From positions 51,927 to 115,926 of the forward strand of contig JAOAFE010000010.1 of assembly GCA_026416455.1 (NCBI GenBank): 64,000 nt of DNA. The letters are read 5' to 3'. How positions within the stretch are numbered: the first letter of the stretch is position 1; each line of letters opens with the position of its first letter. The notes under the pieces were generated by a model. That model had not been told where the DNA came from. It ran no database searches and worked only from the letters and a program-made list of their open reading frames with translations. Origin of the DNA: Syntrophales bacterium. GTDB taxonomy: Bacteria > Desulfobacterota > Syntrophia > Syntrophales > UBA8958. This document shows, in pieces, positions 56,246 through 64,000 of this stretch. The translations under genes and the position numbers were made by a program.

Positions 56246-56641
56246 ATGTACCTTGAAATTTCGCTGATCTTACTCAGTGCGGCTGTGTGCGGGATGGTTC
56301 TCATGGTCATACCCTTAGCCATCCAATTAAATCGGTTTATCAAGGGGCTCTCCCAAGCCTTAGAACAAATAAACAAAGATTTGCCGAGGATTTTGCAAAA
56401 CATCGAAGAAATTTCTGCCAACACTAGAACCTCTTCTTTCCTCATCCGCCGCAGAGTAGAAACGATGGATGCTGCCTTGGGAAAGCTCCAAGGGTATCTC
56501 GGGTTTTTTTCTTCCTTGGAGCATATAGTCCGCCCTTTCCTCAAGCTACCATCCTTTAGGTTACTCAACACGGCAGGTGCCCTGATAAAGGGGTTACGTG
56601 CCTTTCTTTCCGTCCTCTTTGCAAAAGATATGCGGAGGTAA
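56246..56641 (+). CDS. Small membrane protein, DUF948-like
   Basis: A 131-residue protein with one N-terminal membrane helix (SLILLSAAVCGMVLMVIPLAI) followed by a helical tail (QLNRFIKGLSQALEQINKD ... LPRILQNIEEISANT), as in DUF948 proteins that accompany YtxH. A hydrophobic second stretch lies around 90-125. Function unknown. No good Shine-Dalgarno is seen. Confidence 0.6.
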   Translation: MYLEISLILLSAAVCGMVLMVIPLAIQLNRFIKGLSQALEQINKDLPRILQNIEEISANTRTSSFLIRRRVETMDAALGKLQGYLGFFSSLEHIVRPFLKLPSFRLLNTAGALIKGLRAFLSVLFAKDMRR

Positions 56642-56653
56642 CTTCTTTTTTTT

Positions 56654-57085
56654 ATGGGTCGCATCACCTTTAAACCGTCAGGGCGCCGAATTAAAGCGGA
56701 AAGGGTGCCAACTCGACGTAATGAAAGGCCCCTGGAAGAGATCATCCGCGAACTCAAAAATAGTCATAATGACCCGCGATGGAGCTACTATCGCGAAAAA
56801 TCGCTTGCCATCCACGGCCCGATCTGTGCCCGCTGCGGGCGAGAATTCTCGGGAGAAAACCTACGATTACTGACAGTTCATCACAAAGACGGAAATCACG
56901 ACCATAATCCCCCGGACGGATCTAACTGGGAAAATCTGTGCGTTTACTGCCACGAAGATATTCATAGTCGTGAGACGCTGGGAGAATATTTTGCCGGTGA
57001 AGGAGGCAAGGAAAATGAAGAAGCTACGGCGAAAGGCCTGGCCAACCTTGGTGACCTGTTAAAGCACAAGCTCAAAACCAGGTGA
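56654..57085 (+). CDS. YajD-like HNH nuclease-family protein
   Basis: A 143-residue protein with a zinc finger CARCGREF ... CVYCHEDIHS and the HNH core HHKDGNHDHNPPDGSNWENL. It matches the YajD family of HNH-type proteins, of unclear cellular role. It is 12 bases after the DUF948-like gene and shares its direction. A basic N-terminus (residues 8-35) could bind nucleic acid. Confidence 0.88.
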   Translation: MGRITFKPSGRRIKAERVPTRRNERPLEEIIRELKNSHNDPRWSYYREKSLAIHGPICARCGREFSGENLRLLTVHHKDGNHDHNPPDGSNWENLCVYCHEDIHSRETLGEYFAGEGGKENEEATAKGLANLGDLLKHKLKTR

Positions 57086-57124
57086 AAACGGTCCCTTCCG
57101 TCATTGCCAGATTGGAACGGGTAA

Positions 57125-58018
57125 ATGAAACCCATCTATCCACTAACCGAGAATCATCCCGTCACCTTAGCAGATAATATATTGGTCTTAGGTAATTACC
57201 ATTTCTGTCAGTATTTGGTGAAAGGAACTTCCGCCTCAGCTCTAATCGAAGTAGGGGTGACCGCCACGGCCCCGCATATCATCTCTACGCTTAAGATCTT
57301 AGAAATAGCGCCTCATTACCTCATTGTTAGTCATCCTCACGCAGATCACGTCATGGGCCTTCCCTTACTAAAAGAAGCTTTTCCCGAATGTATCGTCATA
57401 TGTGGTTACGGGGCAAACGAATTTCTCAGCAAGGAACCCGTACAAAAGACCCTCATCAGGGATGACCTCTTCATCTCAGTCTTTCTGAAGCGACCACTTT
57501 CTCGTGTTATCGCACCAACGATAAATGCCCTATTCCCCGTCAAAGACGGTGATAGCCTTGATCTTGGTGGGATAACCCTTTCATTTCTGGAGATAAAGGG
57601 TCATTCACCTGGGCATATAGGTGTTTTTATCAGAGAAATAGAAGCCTTATTTCCCTCCGATGCCCTGGGGTTCTTTATGCCGTCTTTAGGTTTCTTCCCC
57701 ACCTTTTTTACTGGTTATGACACATATCTAACGTCCTTAAAAAGGCTTGAATCTCTTCATGCGTCACTATTAGGGCTGCCGCACCAAGGATTTGTTCGAG
57801 GTGAAGAAGTAAAGGAAGCCTTTTTCCTTGCCCGAAAGTCAGCCCATGAATTATACTGCCGCATATGCTCCCATGAGGGTGATGAAGACGAACTGATAGA
57901 AGACATTTACCAGATTTATTATCGGGATGAGCTTAAGCTCTATCCACCTGAAAATATAAAAGATTGCTGTCGACTACTCGTGCGTAGGGCAAAAGAACAT
58001 ATGAAGGGAGGTCAATGA
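57125..58018 (+). CDS. Metallo-beta-lactamase fold hydrolase
   Basis: A 297-residue MBL-fold protein with VSHPHADHVMGLP for the metal site (HxHxDH), GHSPGHIGVF for the next His and a FPSDALGFF Asp. The C-terminal third is an extra helical region. Family members act on thioesters, lactones or phosphoesters. It opens a six-gene run of degradative-looking genes to 62170 with 3-36 base gaps. The substrate cannot be named. Confidence 0.85.
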   Translation: MKPIYPLTENHPVTLADNILVLGNYHFCQYLVKGTSASALIEVGVTATAPHIISTLKILEIAPHYLIVSHPHADHVMGLPLLKEAFPECIVICGYGANEFLSKEPVQKTLIRDDLFISVFLKRPLSRVIAPTINALFPVKDGDSLDLGGITLSFLEIKGHSPGHIGVFIREIEALFPSDALGFFMPSLGFFPTFFTGYDTYLTSLKRLESLHASLLGLPHQGFVRGEEVKEAFFLARKSAHELYCRICSHEGDEDELIEDIYQIYYRDELKLYPPENIKDCCRLLVRRAKEHMKGGQ

Positions 58019-58021
58019 ATC

Positions 58022-58597
58022 ATGAAAGTCATCGCTATCAATGGCAGTGCCAGGAAAGACGGGAATACATCCATTCTTATAAATATAGTATTCGAAGAGC
58101 TCAACAAGGAAGGGATAGAAACAGAACAGATCCAGTTAGCCGGAGCAACATTATCTGGTTGTCGGGCCTGCTACAAATGTTTCGGACAAAAGAATAAACA
58201 TTGTGCACAAGATAATGACATTTTGAACGAGCTCATCGACAAGATTCTACCGGCGCAAGGTCTAATTCTCGGTTCCCCCACTTACTTTTCCGATGTCACG
58301 GCGAACATGAGAGCCTTTATCGAAAGATGCGGTCTGGTCGCGAGGGCTAACGATTATATGCTGAAGGGCAAAGTCGGAGCTGGGGTCGTGGCGGTACGGC
58401 GTGCGGGCGGTATACCCGCCTTCAATGCCCTAAATTTATTTTTTCATTACATGCAAATGGTTATGCCCGGCTCTAGCTATTGGAACGTGGGTTTGGGTCG
58501 TAACATTGGGGAGGTATGGAAGGACGAAGAAGGCCTCAACACCATGCGAGACCTAGGGAAAAACATGGCTTGGCTTATGAAAAAACTTTACCCCTGA
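58022..58597 (+). CDS. Iron-sulfur flavoprotein / NADPH-dependent FMN reductase family
   Basis: A 191-residue flavodoxin-fold protein with the FMN-phosphate loop NGSARKDGNTSIL and GSPTYFSDVTANM. It has the compact cysteine motif C-x2-C-x2-C-x7-C (GCRACYKCFGQKNKHC), which in iron-sulfur flavoproteins binds [4Fe-4S]. It moves electrons, in anaerobes often to an unknown acceptor. It starts 3 bases after the MBL stop and precedes the phosphotriesterase-like gene by 9 bases. Confidence 0.88.
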   Translation: MKVIAINGSARKDGNTSILINIVFEELNKEGIETEQIQLAGATLSGCRACYKCFGQKNKHCAQDNDILNELIDKILPAQGLILGSPTYFSDVTANMRAFIERCGLVARANDYMLKGKVGAGVVAVRRAGGIPAFNALNLFFHYMQMVMPGSSYWNVGLGRNIGEVWKDEEGLNTMRDLGKNMAWLMKKLYP

Positions 58598-58606
58598 CAA
58601 AAAAGA

Positions 58607-59590
58607 ATGAAGATCAATACCGTAACAGGACCCATTGCACCGGAAGACCTCGGCGTCACTCTAATACACGAGCATTTCTTCTTCGGCTATCCTGGATGGT
58701 ACGGTGATATTTCAGTGGTTTCACAAACCCGTCATGAACTTTTGGAAAAAGGATTAGTTATGGCCAGGATCTTACTTTCTCACGGGGTCAAAACGGTGGT
58801 GGACGCAACGACCAACGAAACGGGAAGGGACGTAACTCTCTTAAAAGAGATTAGTGAGCAAACGGGATTACAGATCGTTTGTTCTACGGGCTATTATTAT
58901 GAGCGCGGAAGCGCCCCTGCTTACTTCAAAGCGCGAAGCGGATTGGGGAGGGTAGAAGATGAGATTTACGAGATGTTTTTGACCGAAGCTACGATGGGCA
59001 TTGGAAAAACGGGAATCAGAGCAGGTGTAATTAAGGTGGCCTCTAGTCGTGACGAAATTACCCGTTACGAGAAATGGTTTTTCCGAGCGGCGGCTCGTGC
59101 ATCCGGGCAGCTAGGCATCCCCATCATTACGCATACACAGGAAGGGAAGCTTGGACCCGAGCAAGCGTCCTTTCTGATCGCCGAAGGTGCTCAACCGCAT
59201 AAAATCATGATCGGTCATATGTGCGGAAATACGAATCTCTCATATCATGTTGAAACCCTCTCCTTCGGTGTTTACATAGGGTTCGACCGGTTCGGGGTGG
59301 AAGGGATAGTAGGAATGCCCACCGATCGGTCCCGAATTAATTGTTTGGTAGATTTACTGTCAAGGGGCTATGAAAGGAAGATCATGCTTTCCCAAGATTA
59401 TGTCCATCATTGGCTCGGGAGACCTGGTATGGAGAAACTCGCCTCCAATGCAAATCCGGCCCACCTTTTTTGTCATGTCATACCCGCCCTAAAGGAGGCT
59501 GGTATATCTAAAATACAGATAAAAACCATGTTAGAAGACAATCCGAGGCGATTTTTGGGAGGAAACGAAGATGGAAATACCATTAAATGA
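58607..59590 (+). CDS. Phosphotriesterase-family hydrolase (possible lactonase)
   Basis: A 327-residue TIM-barrel amidohydrolase with the metal ligands HEH in LIHEHFFFGYPGW, the carbamylated Lys in GVIKVASSRDE, His in IITHTQEG and IGHMCGN, and the Asp in LSQDYVHHW. The full metal set is present. Members act as phosphotriesterases or lactonases; without a family assignment the substrate stays open. It overlaps the SMP-30 gene by 20 bases, so both are probably translated together. Confidence 0.9.
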   Translation: MKINTVTGPIAPEDLGVTLIHEHFFFGYPGWYGDISVVSQTRHELLEKGLVMARILLSHGVKTVVDATTNETGRDVTLLKEISEQTGLQIVCSTGYYYERGSAPAYFKARSGLGRVEDEIYEMFLTEATMGIGKTGIRAGVIKVASSRDEITRYEKWFFRAAARASGQLGIPIITHTQEGKLGPEQASFLIAEGAQPHKIMIGHMCGNTNLSYHVETLSFGVYIGFDRFGVEGIVGMPTDRSRINCLVDLLSRGYERKIMLSQDYVHHWLGRPGMEKLASNANPAHLFCHVIPALKEAGISKIQIKTMLEDNPRRFLGGNEDGNTIK

Positions 59591-60449
59591 GGTAAAGACA
59601 ATCGGCAGCGGTCTTGTAAGACCAGAGGGAGTCATGGTTACAGATGACGGTTTTGTTTGGGCAGCCGACGGACGAGGGGGGCTCGCCAAGATTTCACCAG
59701 ATAATCAAACCGAAATTGTGGGGGGTCTGGGAGGTATCCCGAATGGTATTTGCTTTGATCAAAAGGGAAACTGCATTATCGCAAACATTGGAAGCGGAGA
59801 GGTGCAAAAGATCAACCCCTATCGGAAAGAATCTCACACTGTACTCTTCCGGGAAGTAGAGGGAAAAAAGACACCCGCACCCAATTTCCCTTACGTCGAT
59901 ACCAAGGGACGCCTTTGGGTTTCAAACTCCACTTACCGAAGCGATGTGCAGGATGCCCTCCAGCATCCGGCGCCTGACGGGTGCATAATCCTCTATACTG
60001 AAGAAAAGGTCAAGATAGTGGCAGAAGGGATTTACTTTGCCAATGGCCTGGCTTTGGATAAAGAAGAAAAATACCTATTCGTAGCGGAAACGATGAAAAG
60101 AAGAGTGATAAGATTTCCCATCCTGCCCGATAGTACCTTAGGGCCTCCGGAAGTATACGGCCCTCCATTCTTGGGCCGATTAGGATTCCCCGATGGTATC
60201 GCCTTTGATGAGGCGGACAACTTGTGGGTCACCCTACCCATGGAGAATGCCATTGGCATCATAACCTTAGGAGGTGAGTTTCATAAAGTATTGGAAGACA
60301 AGGAAGGAAAGGTAATTCGCCAACCATCGAACATTTGTTTTGGTGGACCTGATAGGAAAACAGCTTTTATTGGCTCTTTGGGGGGAACGAATATTCCTTA
60401 TTTTAGGGTTCCCCACCCCGGTTTGAGGTTGATACATCAATCCGTGTGA
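59571..60449 (+). CDS. SMP-30/gluconolactonase-family beta-propeller
   Basis: A 292-residue six-bladed beta-propeller with repeated phrases: RPEGVMVTDDGFVWAAD, NGICFDQKGNCIIAN, ANGLALDKEEKYLFVAE and FPDGIAFDEADNLWVT. The metal Glu, Asn and Asp positions of lactonases are in the expected places. It overlaps the phosphotriesterase-like gene by 20 bases and the PolX gene by 4, so it is part of the operon. Lactone hydrolysis is the likely activity. Confidence 0.88.
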   Translation: MEIPLNEVKTIGSGLVRPEGVMVTDDGFVWAADGRGGLAKISPDNQTEIVGGLGGIPNGICFDQKGNCIIANIGSGEVQKINPYRKESHTVLFREVEGKKTPAPNFPYVDTKGRLWVSNSTYRSDVQDALQHPAPDGCIILYTEEKVKIVAEGIYFANGLALDKEEKYLFVAETMKRRVIRFPILPDSTLGPPEVYGPPFLGRLGFPDGIAFDEADNLWVTLPMENAIGIITLGGEFHKVLEDKEGKVIRQPSNICFGGPDRKTAFIGSLGGTNIPYFRVPHPGLRLIHQSV

Positions 60450-62170
60450 TGCAAAAAGAAGAAGTTGTAAGAATTCTAAACGAGATTGCCGTCCTACTGG
60501 AACTGGCGGGAGAAAACCCTTTTAAGAGTCGCGCCTACGAGGTAGCAGCTCGAAATTTGGAACGCATCACGGAGGACATAGAAACTTTAATCGAGAAGGA
60601 TGAACTGTCTAATATCTCTGGTATCGGCGAGGCCATCGGTAAAAAGATAAAGCAACTCGTGACAACGGGAAGACTGGAATATTATGATCAGCTGAAAAAA
60701 TCGATTCCCCCCGGTCACCTGGAAATGTTGAAAATACCTGGCCTCGGCCCCAAAAAAATCCGTACCCTTTATCAAGAGCTGGGAATTAAGACCGTCGGTG
60801 AACTAGAGTATGCCTGTAGGGAGAATAGATTGGTCAATCTCAAAGGGTTTGGAAAAAAAACTCAAGAAAACGTCCTCAAAGGCATTGAACGGATAAAACA
60901 ATATCAAGCAAGGCGTCTATATTCGGAGGCGTATGCCGATGCCGTGCATATATCTACCTTGCTGAGCGATAGACTGGCGCTGCCAGTTACCATTGCTGGC
61001 TCTCTCCGTCGAGGGGCGGAGACGGTGAAAGATATAGATTTACTCGTAGCATCCTACCATCCAAGAGACATTGCAGATACTTTCGTTCATCTGGATCCGG
61101 TAGAAACGGTCACGAGTCGGGGAGATACAAAAGTAAGTGTCATCTTAAAGTCCGGTATCAACTCTGACTTGCGGATCATCACACCGGAAGAATTTCCCTA
61201 TGCCCTGCATCATTTTACGGGTAGTCGTGAACATAATACGGCTATGAGATCCCGCGCTAAAGACCTAGGATTCAAGATGAACGAATACGGTCTTTATCGG
61301 GGCGAAGAAAATATCCCTTGTAGAAGCGAAGAAGAGATTTTTCATCACCTCGGACTACAATATATACCACCCGAATTGCGAGAGAATATGGGAGAAATTG
61401 AGGTTGCGGAAAAGGGCAATTTGCCAATACTCATTGAAGAACAAGACTTAAAAGGTATTCTGCACATTCACACTACCTTTAGCGATGGCAGTCTATCGCT
61501 TGAAGAAGTGGCAAAAATTGCGCGTCAAAAAGGTTATACCTACATCGGGATCAGCGATCATAGTCAGTCTGCCTATTACGCAGGAGGACTAAAAAAGGAT
61601 GATATAATAAAACAGATGCTCCTCATCGACGAACTTAACAAAAATTTGGCCCCTTTTCGCATTTTCAAAGGCATCGAAGCGGACATCCTGCCGGACGGAA
61701 GTCTGGATTATGAAGAGGAAATCTTGTCTTTATTCGATTTCGTCATTGCTGCTGTTCATTCCCACTTTCAGATGAAGGAATCTGAAATGACGGAACGCAT
61801 CTGTCGCGCGTTGCGTAATCCATACACAACCATACTTGCCCACCCGACGGGAAGACTTCTTTTATCCCGAGAACCATACGAAGTAAACATGCAAATGATC
61901 ATTACAGAGGCAGCCAAACAAGGTAAGGTAATAGAACTTAACGCGAATCCCTATCGCCTCGACATTTCATGGCCGCATCTGCTGGTGGCCAAAAAGATGG
62001 GGGTAAAAATTGCTATTAATCCTGATATTCATGATATGTCCGGCTTTGGTCATCTATCCTTAGGAATTAAAATAGCGCGGAAAGGTTGGATGGAAAAAAG
62101 AGACTGTCTCAACTGTTTGGATACAAACGAAATAAGCAGATACTTTGCCAAACTCCGCTCATCAAACTAA
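60446..62170 (+). CDS. polX: Family X DNA polymerase with PHP domain (PolX)
   Basis: A 574-residue protein with an N-terminal helix-hairpin-helix region (NPFKSRAYEVAARNLERI; IPGLGPKKIRTLYQELG), the polymerase palm with GSLRRGAETVKDIDLLVAS (two catalytic Asp), and a C-terminal PHP domain with HIHTTFSDGSLSLEEVAK and GISDHSQ (3'-5' exonuclease, metal site). It fills gaps in base excision repair. The start is GTG 60446 or ATG 60449; the overlap with the previous stop favours either. It closes the run that begins at 57125. Confidence 0.95.
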   Translation: MMQKEEVVRILNEIAVLLELAGENPFKSRAYEVAARNLERITEDIETLIEKDELSNISGIGEAIGKKIKQLVTTGRLEYYDQLKKSIPPGHLEMLKIPGLGPKKIRTLYQELGIKTVGELEYACRENRLVNLKGFGKKTQENVLKGIERIKQYQARRLYSEAYADAVHISTLLSDRLALPVTIAGSLRRGAETVKDIDLLVASYHPRDIADTFVHLDPVETVTSRGDTKVSVILKSGINSDLRIITPEEFPYALHHFTGSREHNTAMRSRAKDLGFKMNEYGLYRGEENIPCRSEEEIFHHLGLQYIPPELRENMGEIEVAEKGNLPILIEEQDLKGILHIHTTFSDGSLSLEEVAKIARQKGYTYIGISDHSQSAYYAGGLKKDDIIKQMLLIDELNKNLAPFRIFKGIEADILPDGSLDYEEEILSLFDFVIAAVHSHFQMKESEMTERICRALRNPYTTILAHPTGRLLLSREPYEVNMQMIITEAAKQGKVIELNANPYRLDISWPHLLVAKKMGVKIAINPDIHDMSGFGHLSLGIKIARKGWMEKRDCLNCLDTNEISRYFAKLRSSN

Positions 62171-62173
62171 TTG

Positions 62174-62590
62174 TCAGGACTTGATCGAGGCAATGGAACC
62201 AATGGAAGAACTTTTTTTCTGCAGAAGGGTATCTTCTTTCACGGCCCGGGAAACAACAGATTCGAACTCATAAAGATCAATGGGTTTTTTTACATAGGAA
62301 TAGGCACCGCTTTCTATAGCTTTTTTAATTGTCTGATCATCGTGAAAGGCCGTTATCATAATGGCTTTTACTTCTGGGTCAATTTCCTTCAGGCGCTTGA
62401 GAACCATGAACCCATCCATATCGGGCAACCTGATATCCAAAATTACCACTTCAGCCCCTTCTTCAGAAAATTTTTGAATTCCCTTTTCTCCCGAGGCCAC
62501 CGCTATAACCTGATGCCCCTCCTCCAAAAAATACAGCTCGAGAGACTCTCGATTAGAATCATCATCATCTATAATAAGTATCTTGGCCAT
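62174..62590 (-). CDS. Single-domain response regulator (CheY/receiver-type)
   Basis: A 138-residue protein from ATG 62590 (behind GAGGGGGGG); the frame continues upstream but the receiver starts there. KILIIDDDDSNR, VVILDIRLPDMDG (phospho-acceptor Asp) and YVKKPID (Lys) are the receiver motifs. A short C-terminal tail (about 120-138) has no DNA-binding or enzymatic domain, so it acts by protein contact. No kinase gene is next to it. It converges on PolX. Confidence 0.9.
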   Translation of the reverse strand: MAKILIIDDDDSNRESLELYFLEEGHQVIAVASGEKGIQKFSEEGAEVVILDIRLPDMDGFMVLKRLKEIDPEVKAIMITAFHDDQTIKKAIESGAYSYVKKPIDLYEFESVVSRAVKEDTLLQKKSSSIGSIASIKS

Positions 62591-62688
62591 CCCCCCCTCG
62601 CAACCATGCGGAACGGCTGATTGACATCGATTATTTTCCGTAAAATAACTCACCAGAAAAATCAAGGGGGAGATGCGAAGAAGGAGGG

Positions 62689-62730
62689 GCCCGTCATGGG
62701 TGGGTCTGCCAATCCACACCCATGACGGGC
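62689..62730 (-). repeat. Long inverted repeat between the SDR and receiver genes
   Basis: GCCCGTCATGGGTG (62689-62702) pairs perfectly with CACCCATGACGGGC (62717-62730) across a 14-base loop. There is no T-run. It lies 28 bases after the SDR stop. It may act as a terminator, an mRNA-stabilising hairpin or a protein site. Confidence 0.6.
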
Positions 62731-62757
62731 AGGTGTAAAGGGAAAGGGTAAAAAATA

Positions 62758-63573
62758 TTAGTGGCTTATAGCACCAATCATCATAGAGGCAAGAAGAACA
62801 CCGCCATCGATCACAATTTCCGCTCCCGTTGTATAGTTGGAAGCCTCCGAAGCAAGATATAGGGCTGCACCGACGATATCATCCGGTACCCCTATCCTTC
62901 CCATGGGGAGTAATTTTTCGAATTCTTCCTTCGCCTTTTTTGCTTCTTCTGGTGGGAGACTGAACCAATGAGAATCCATCATTTTGGTACTGATAGGACC
63001 CGGGGCAATGGTATTAACTTGAATATTATAAGGTGCTAATTCCATTGCAAATGCCTTTGTAATCATGCGACAACCAGCTTTGGATACGGAATAGATACTG
63101 ACAAAAGGCTCTGGCTTGTAGCCGTCAATGGAGGCAATGTTGATGATCTTTCCTCCACCCTGCTCTTTCATGACGCGAGCACAAGCCTGACTCATGAAAT
63201 AGACCCCCTTCAGGTTAAGATTCATGATCGTTTCCCAAAGCCTTTCATCGGCATCTAAGACAGAGGCCATAGCCGGACTCGCCCCAGCGTTGTTCACGAG
63301 GATGTCAATTCGACCATATTTTTCCATGACGGTCTCGACGACCCTTTTTATCTCTTCCATCCGGCCAAGATGTGCCGGTAGTGCAAAAGCCTCTCCGCCA
63401 AAATCCCTGATCTGAGCCGCCGTCGCTTCAAGATCTTGCGCCTTTCTACTGGTTACAATAACTTTGGCACCGGCACGAGCATAACCGATGGCGATACCTT
63501 GTCCTATTCCACGGCTTCCTCCTGTAACGATAGCTACTTTTCCTGCCAGAGAAAATTTCGAGAGATCAAACAT
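62758..63573 (-). CDS. Short-chain dehydrogenase/reductase (SDR)
   Basis: A 271-residue SDR with the cofactor motif TGGSRGIGQG, NNAGAS, the catalytic Ser in NIASIDGY and YxxxK in YSVSKAG. It reduces or oxidises a carbonyl/alcohol with NAD(P)H; the substrate is unknown. ATG 63573 has AGGAGG seven bases ahead, better than ATG 63579 (one base). It is downstream of the HpaB/AbfD-family gene, with a terminator-like hairpin between. Confidence 0.9.
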   Translation of the reverse strand: MFDLSKFSLAGKVAIVTGGSRGIGQGIAIGYARAGAKVIVTSRKAQDLEATAAQIRDFGGEAFALPAHLGRMEEIKRVVETVMEKYGRIDILVNNAGASPAMASVLDADERLWETIMNLNLKGVYFMSQACARVMKEQGGGKIINIASIDGYKPEPFVSIYSVSKAGCRMITKAFAMELAPYNIQVNTIAPGPISTKMMDSHWFSLPPEEAKKAKEEFEKLLPMGRIGVPDDIVGAALYLASEASNYTTGAEIVIDGGVLLASMMIGAISH

Positions 63574-63593
63574 TTTCATGCCTCCTTGGACGG

Positions 63594-63631
63594 ATAAAGG
63601 GGCCTTCTCTTCGAGGAGAAGGCCCCTTTAT
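63594..63631 (-). terminator. Strong hairpin after the HpaB/AbfD-family gene
   Basis: ATAAAGGGGCCTTCTC pairs with GAGAAGGCCCCTTTAT (16 bp) over a 6-base loop, nine bases downstream of the stop at 63641 on the minus strand. There is a short T-rich edge inside the stem but no long T-run. It probably ends transcription before the SDR gene or is bidirectional. Confidence 0.65.
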
Positions 63632-63640
63632 GCCTATTTC

Positions 63641-64000
63641 TTACTTCTTTCTTGAATACCAGGGTAGGGCATTCGCCAGAGCTTCTCTATCCCCACCATT
63701 CATACCGGCAATATACCGGACCAGCTTCTTCCGAGATTCGATGTCATACTGAGTCGTAATGGCAATCTGCTCCATAATGGGCGACCCACCACCGTGATAA
63801 TTCCCTACACTGACAATACCACCCGTAGCAGAGCATAGGATATCACCCAGATAGCGCCAGAACTGGGCCTGATCTTCCACGGGCATCTCGGGATTCCTCT
63901 TCGTATAACGAAGCAGCTGCGGCCCCGTCTCGGGATTCACAAAATCCCGCTCATGGGGAAACGTCGCCACAACACCACCAGCAATATCACAGAGAATCTC
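63641..64000 (-). CDS. HpaB/4-hydroxybutyryl-CoA dehydratase-family protein, C-terminal part (partial)
   Basis: A frame open at the right edge ends at 63641. The last 119 residues read CDIAGGVVATFPHERDFVNP early and then NYHGGGSPIMEQIAITTQYD near the end. AbfD ends with a similar DIAGG...P...F then MHGAGSPQAQRIMI, and so does the 35767 protein (SMAAQKMMI). So this is a second, different member of the same superfamily. The N-terminal region that would show the Fe-S ligands is outside the window. Confidence 0.8.
   Translation of the reverse strand, partial: EILCDIAGGVVATFPHERDFVNPETGPQLLRYTKRNPEMPVEDQAQFWRYLGDILCSATGGIVSVGNYHGGGSPIMEQIAITTQYDIESRKKLVRYIAGMNGGDREALANALPWYSRKK

Overview
The window looks like a chromosomal stretch of an anaerobic, Gram-negative bacterium, most likely a Desulfobacterota/Deltaproteobacteria-type organism (inference). 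The Gram-negative signs are a chaperone-usher pilus, a usher and lipoprotein signals. The anaerobic signs are a class III ribonucleotide reductase with its radical-SAM activase, the radical-SAM thiamine enzyme ThiH, acyl-CoA chemistry (thiolase, 3-hydroxyacyl-CoA dehydrogenase, acyl-CoA dehydrogenase, crotonase-fold enzymes) and two proteins of the HpaB/4-hydroxybutyryl-CoA dehydratase superfamily. The EF-G resembles the spdEFG/mitochondrial EFG1 lineage reported in spirochaetes, planctomycetes and deltaproteobacteria. No tRNA, rRNA, IS element, prophage or CRISPR array was seen.

Layout: 1-5130 is the end of a surface-glycan locus (glycosyltransferase end, PHP protein, WbqC, PIG-L deacetylase, sugar aminotransferase, WecA/MraY-type transferase). 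5170-5451 is a small cysteine-rich sigma-region-4 protein. 5462-9633 (minus) is cmk-rpsA-sppA-crotonase. 9704-12611 holds a BepA-like metalloprotease converging on a GAF/HD-GYP c-di-GMP phosphodiesterase. 12628-15421 is nrdD-nrdG behind a paired NrdR site, followed by a butyryl-CoA type operon (15516-18840). 18841-19140 holds a strong promoter and a structured RNA candidate. Then come an ATPase, EF-G, HU, a GAF-PilB ATPase and glyQS (19141-27895). 28032-32799 is a TPP-riboswitch-controlled thiESGHF operon plus an unusual Sua5 fusion. 32845-37203 has a CsgG-like protein, a hydrolase, a crotonase and an HpaB/AbfD-like protein. 37252-40823 is recO-pyrC-pyrB-pyrR with a leader that looks like pyrL attenuation. 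40980-47349 is the lepB/DUF456/secF/secD/yajC/tgt/queA/DUF2065 block. 47387-50373 is a histone-deacetylase-like hydrolase with a hydantoinase-type protein. 50533-55794 has an Ala/Pro-rich lipoprotein and a compact Csu-type pilus operon. 55875-62170 carries YtxH, DUF948-like, HNH, MBL, iron-sulfur flavoprotein, phosphotriesterase-like, SMP-30 and PolX genes. 62174-64000 has a receiver protein, an SDR and the C-terminal part of a second HpaB/AbfD-family protein.

The candidates most worth a second look are these. (1) A protein inside the pilus operon (52303-53019) carries two 24-residue motifs resembling the MshEN c-di-GMP-binding domain, then a membrane helix and a beta-rich domain, which suggests c-di-GMP input into a chaperone-usher system. 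(2) A 28-codon leader ORF runs through an intrinsic terminator upstream of pyrR. (3) A strong promoter drives a roughly 160-nt RNA with paired ends next to the EF-G/ATPase genes. (4) An AbfD-like protein lacks three of the four [4Fe-4S] ligands. All functional statements come from reading the sequence; no database search was run.
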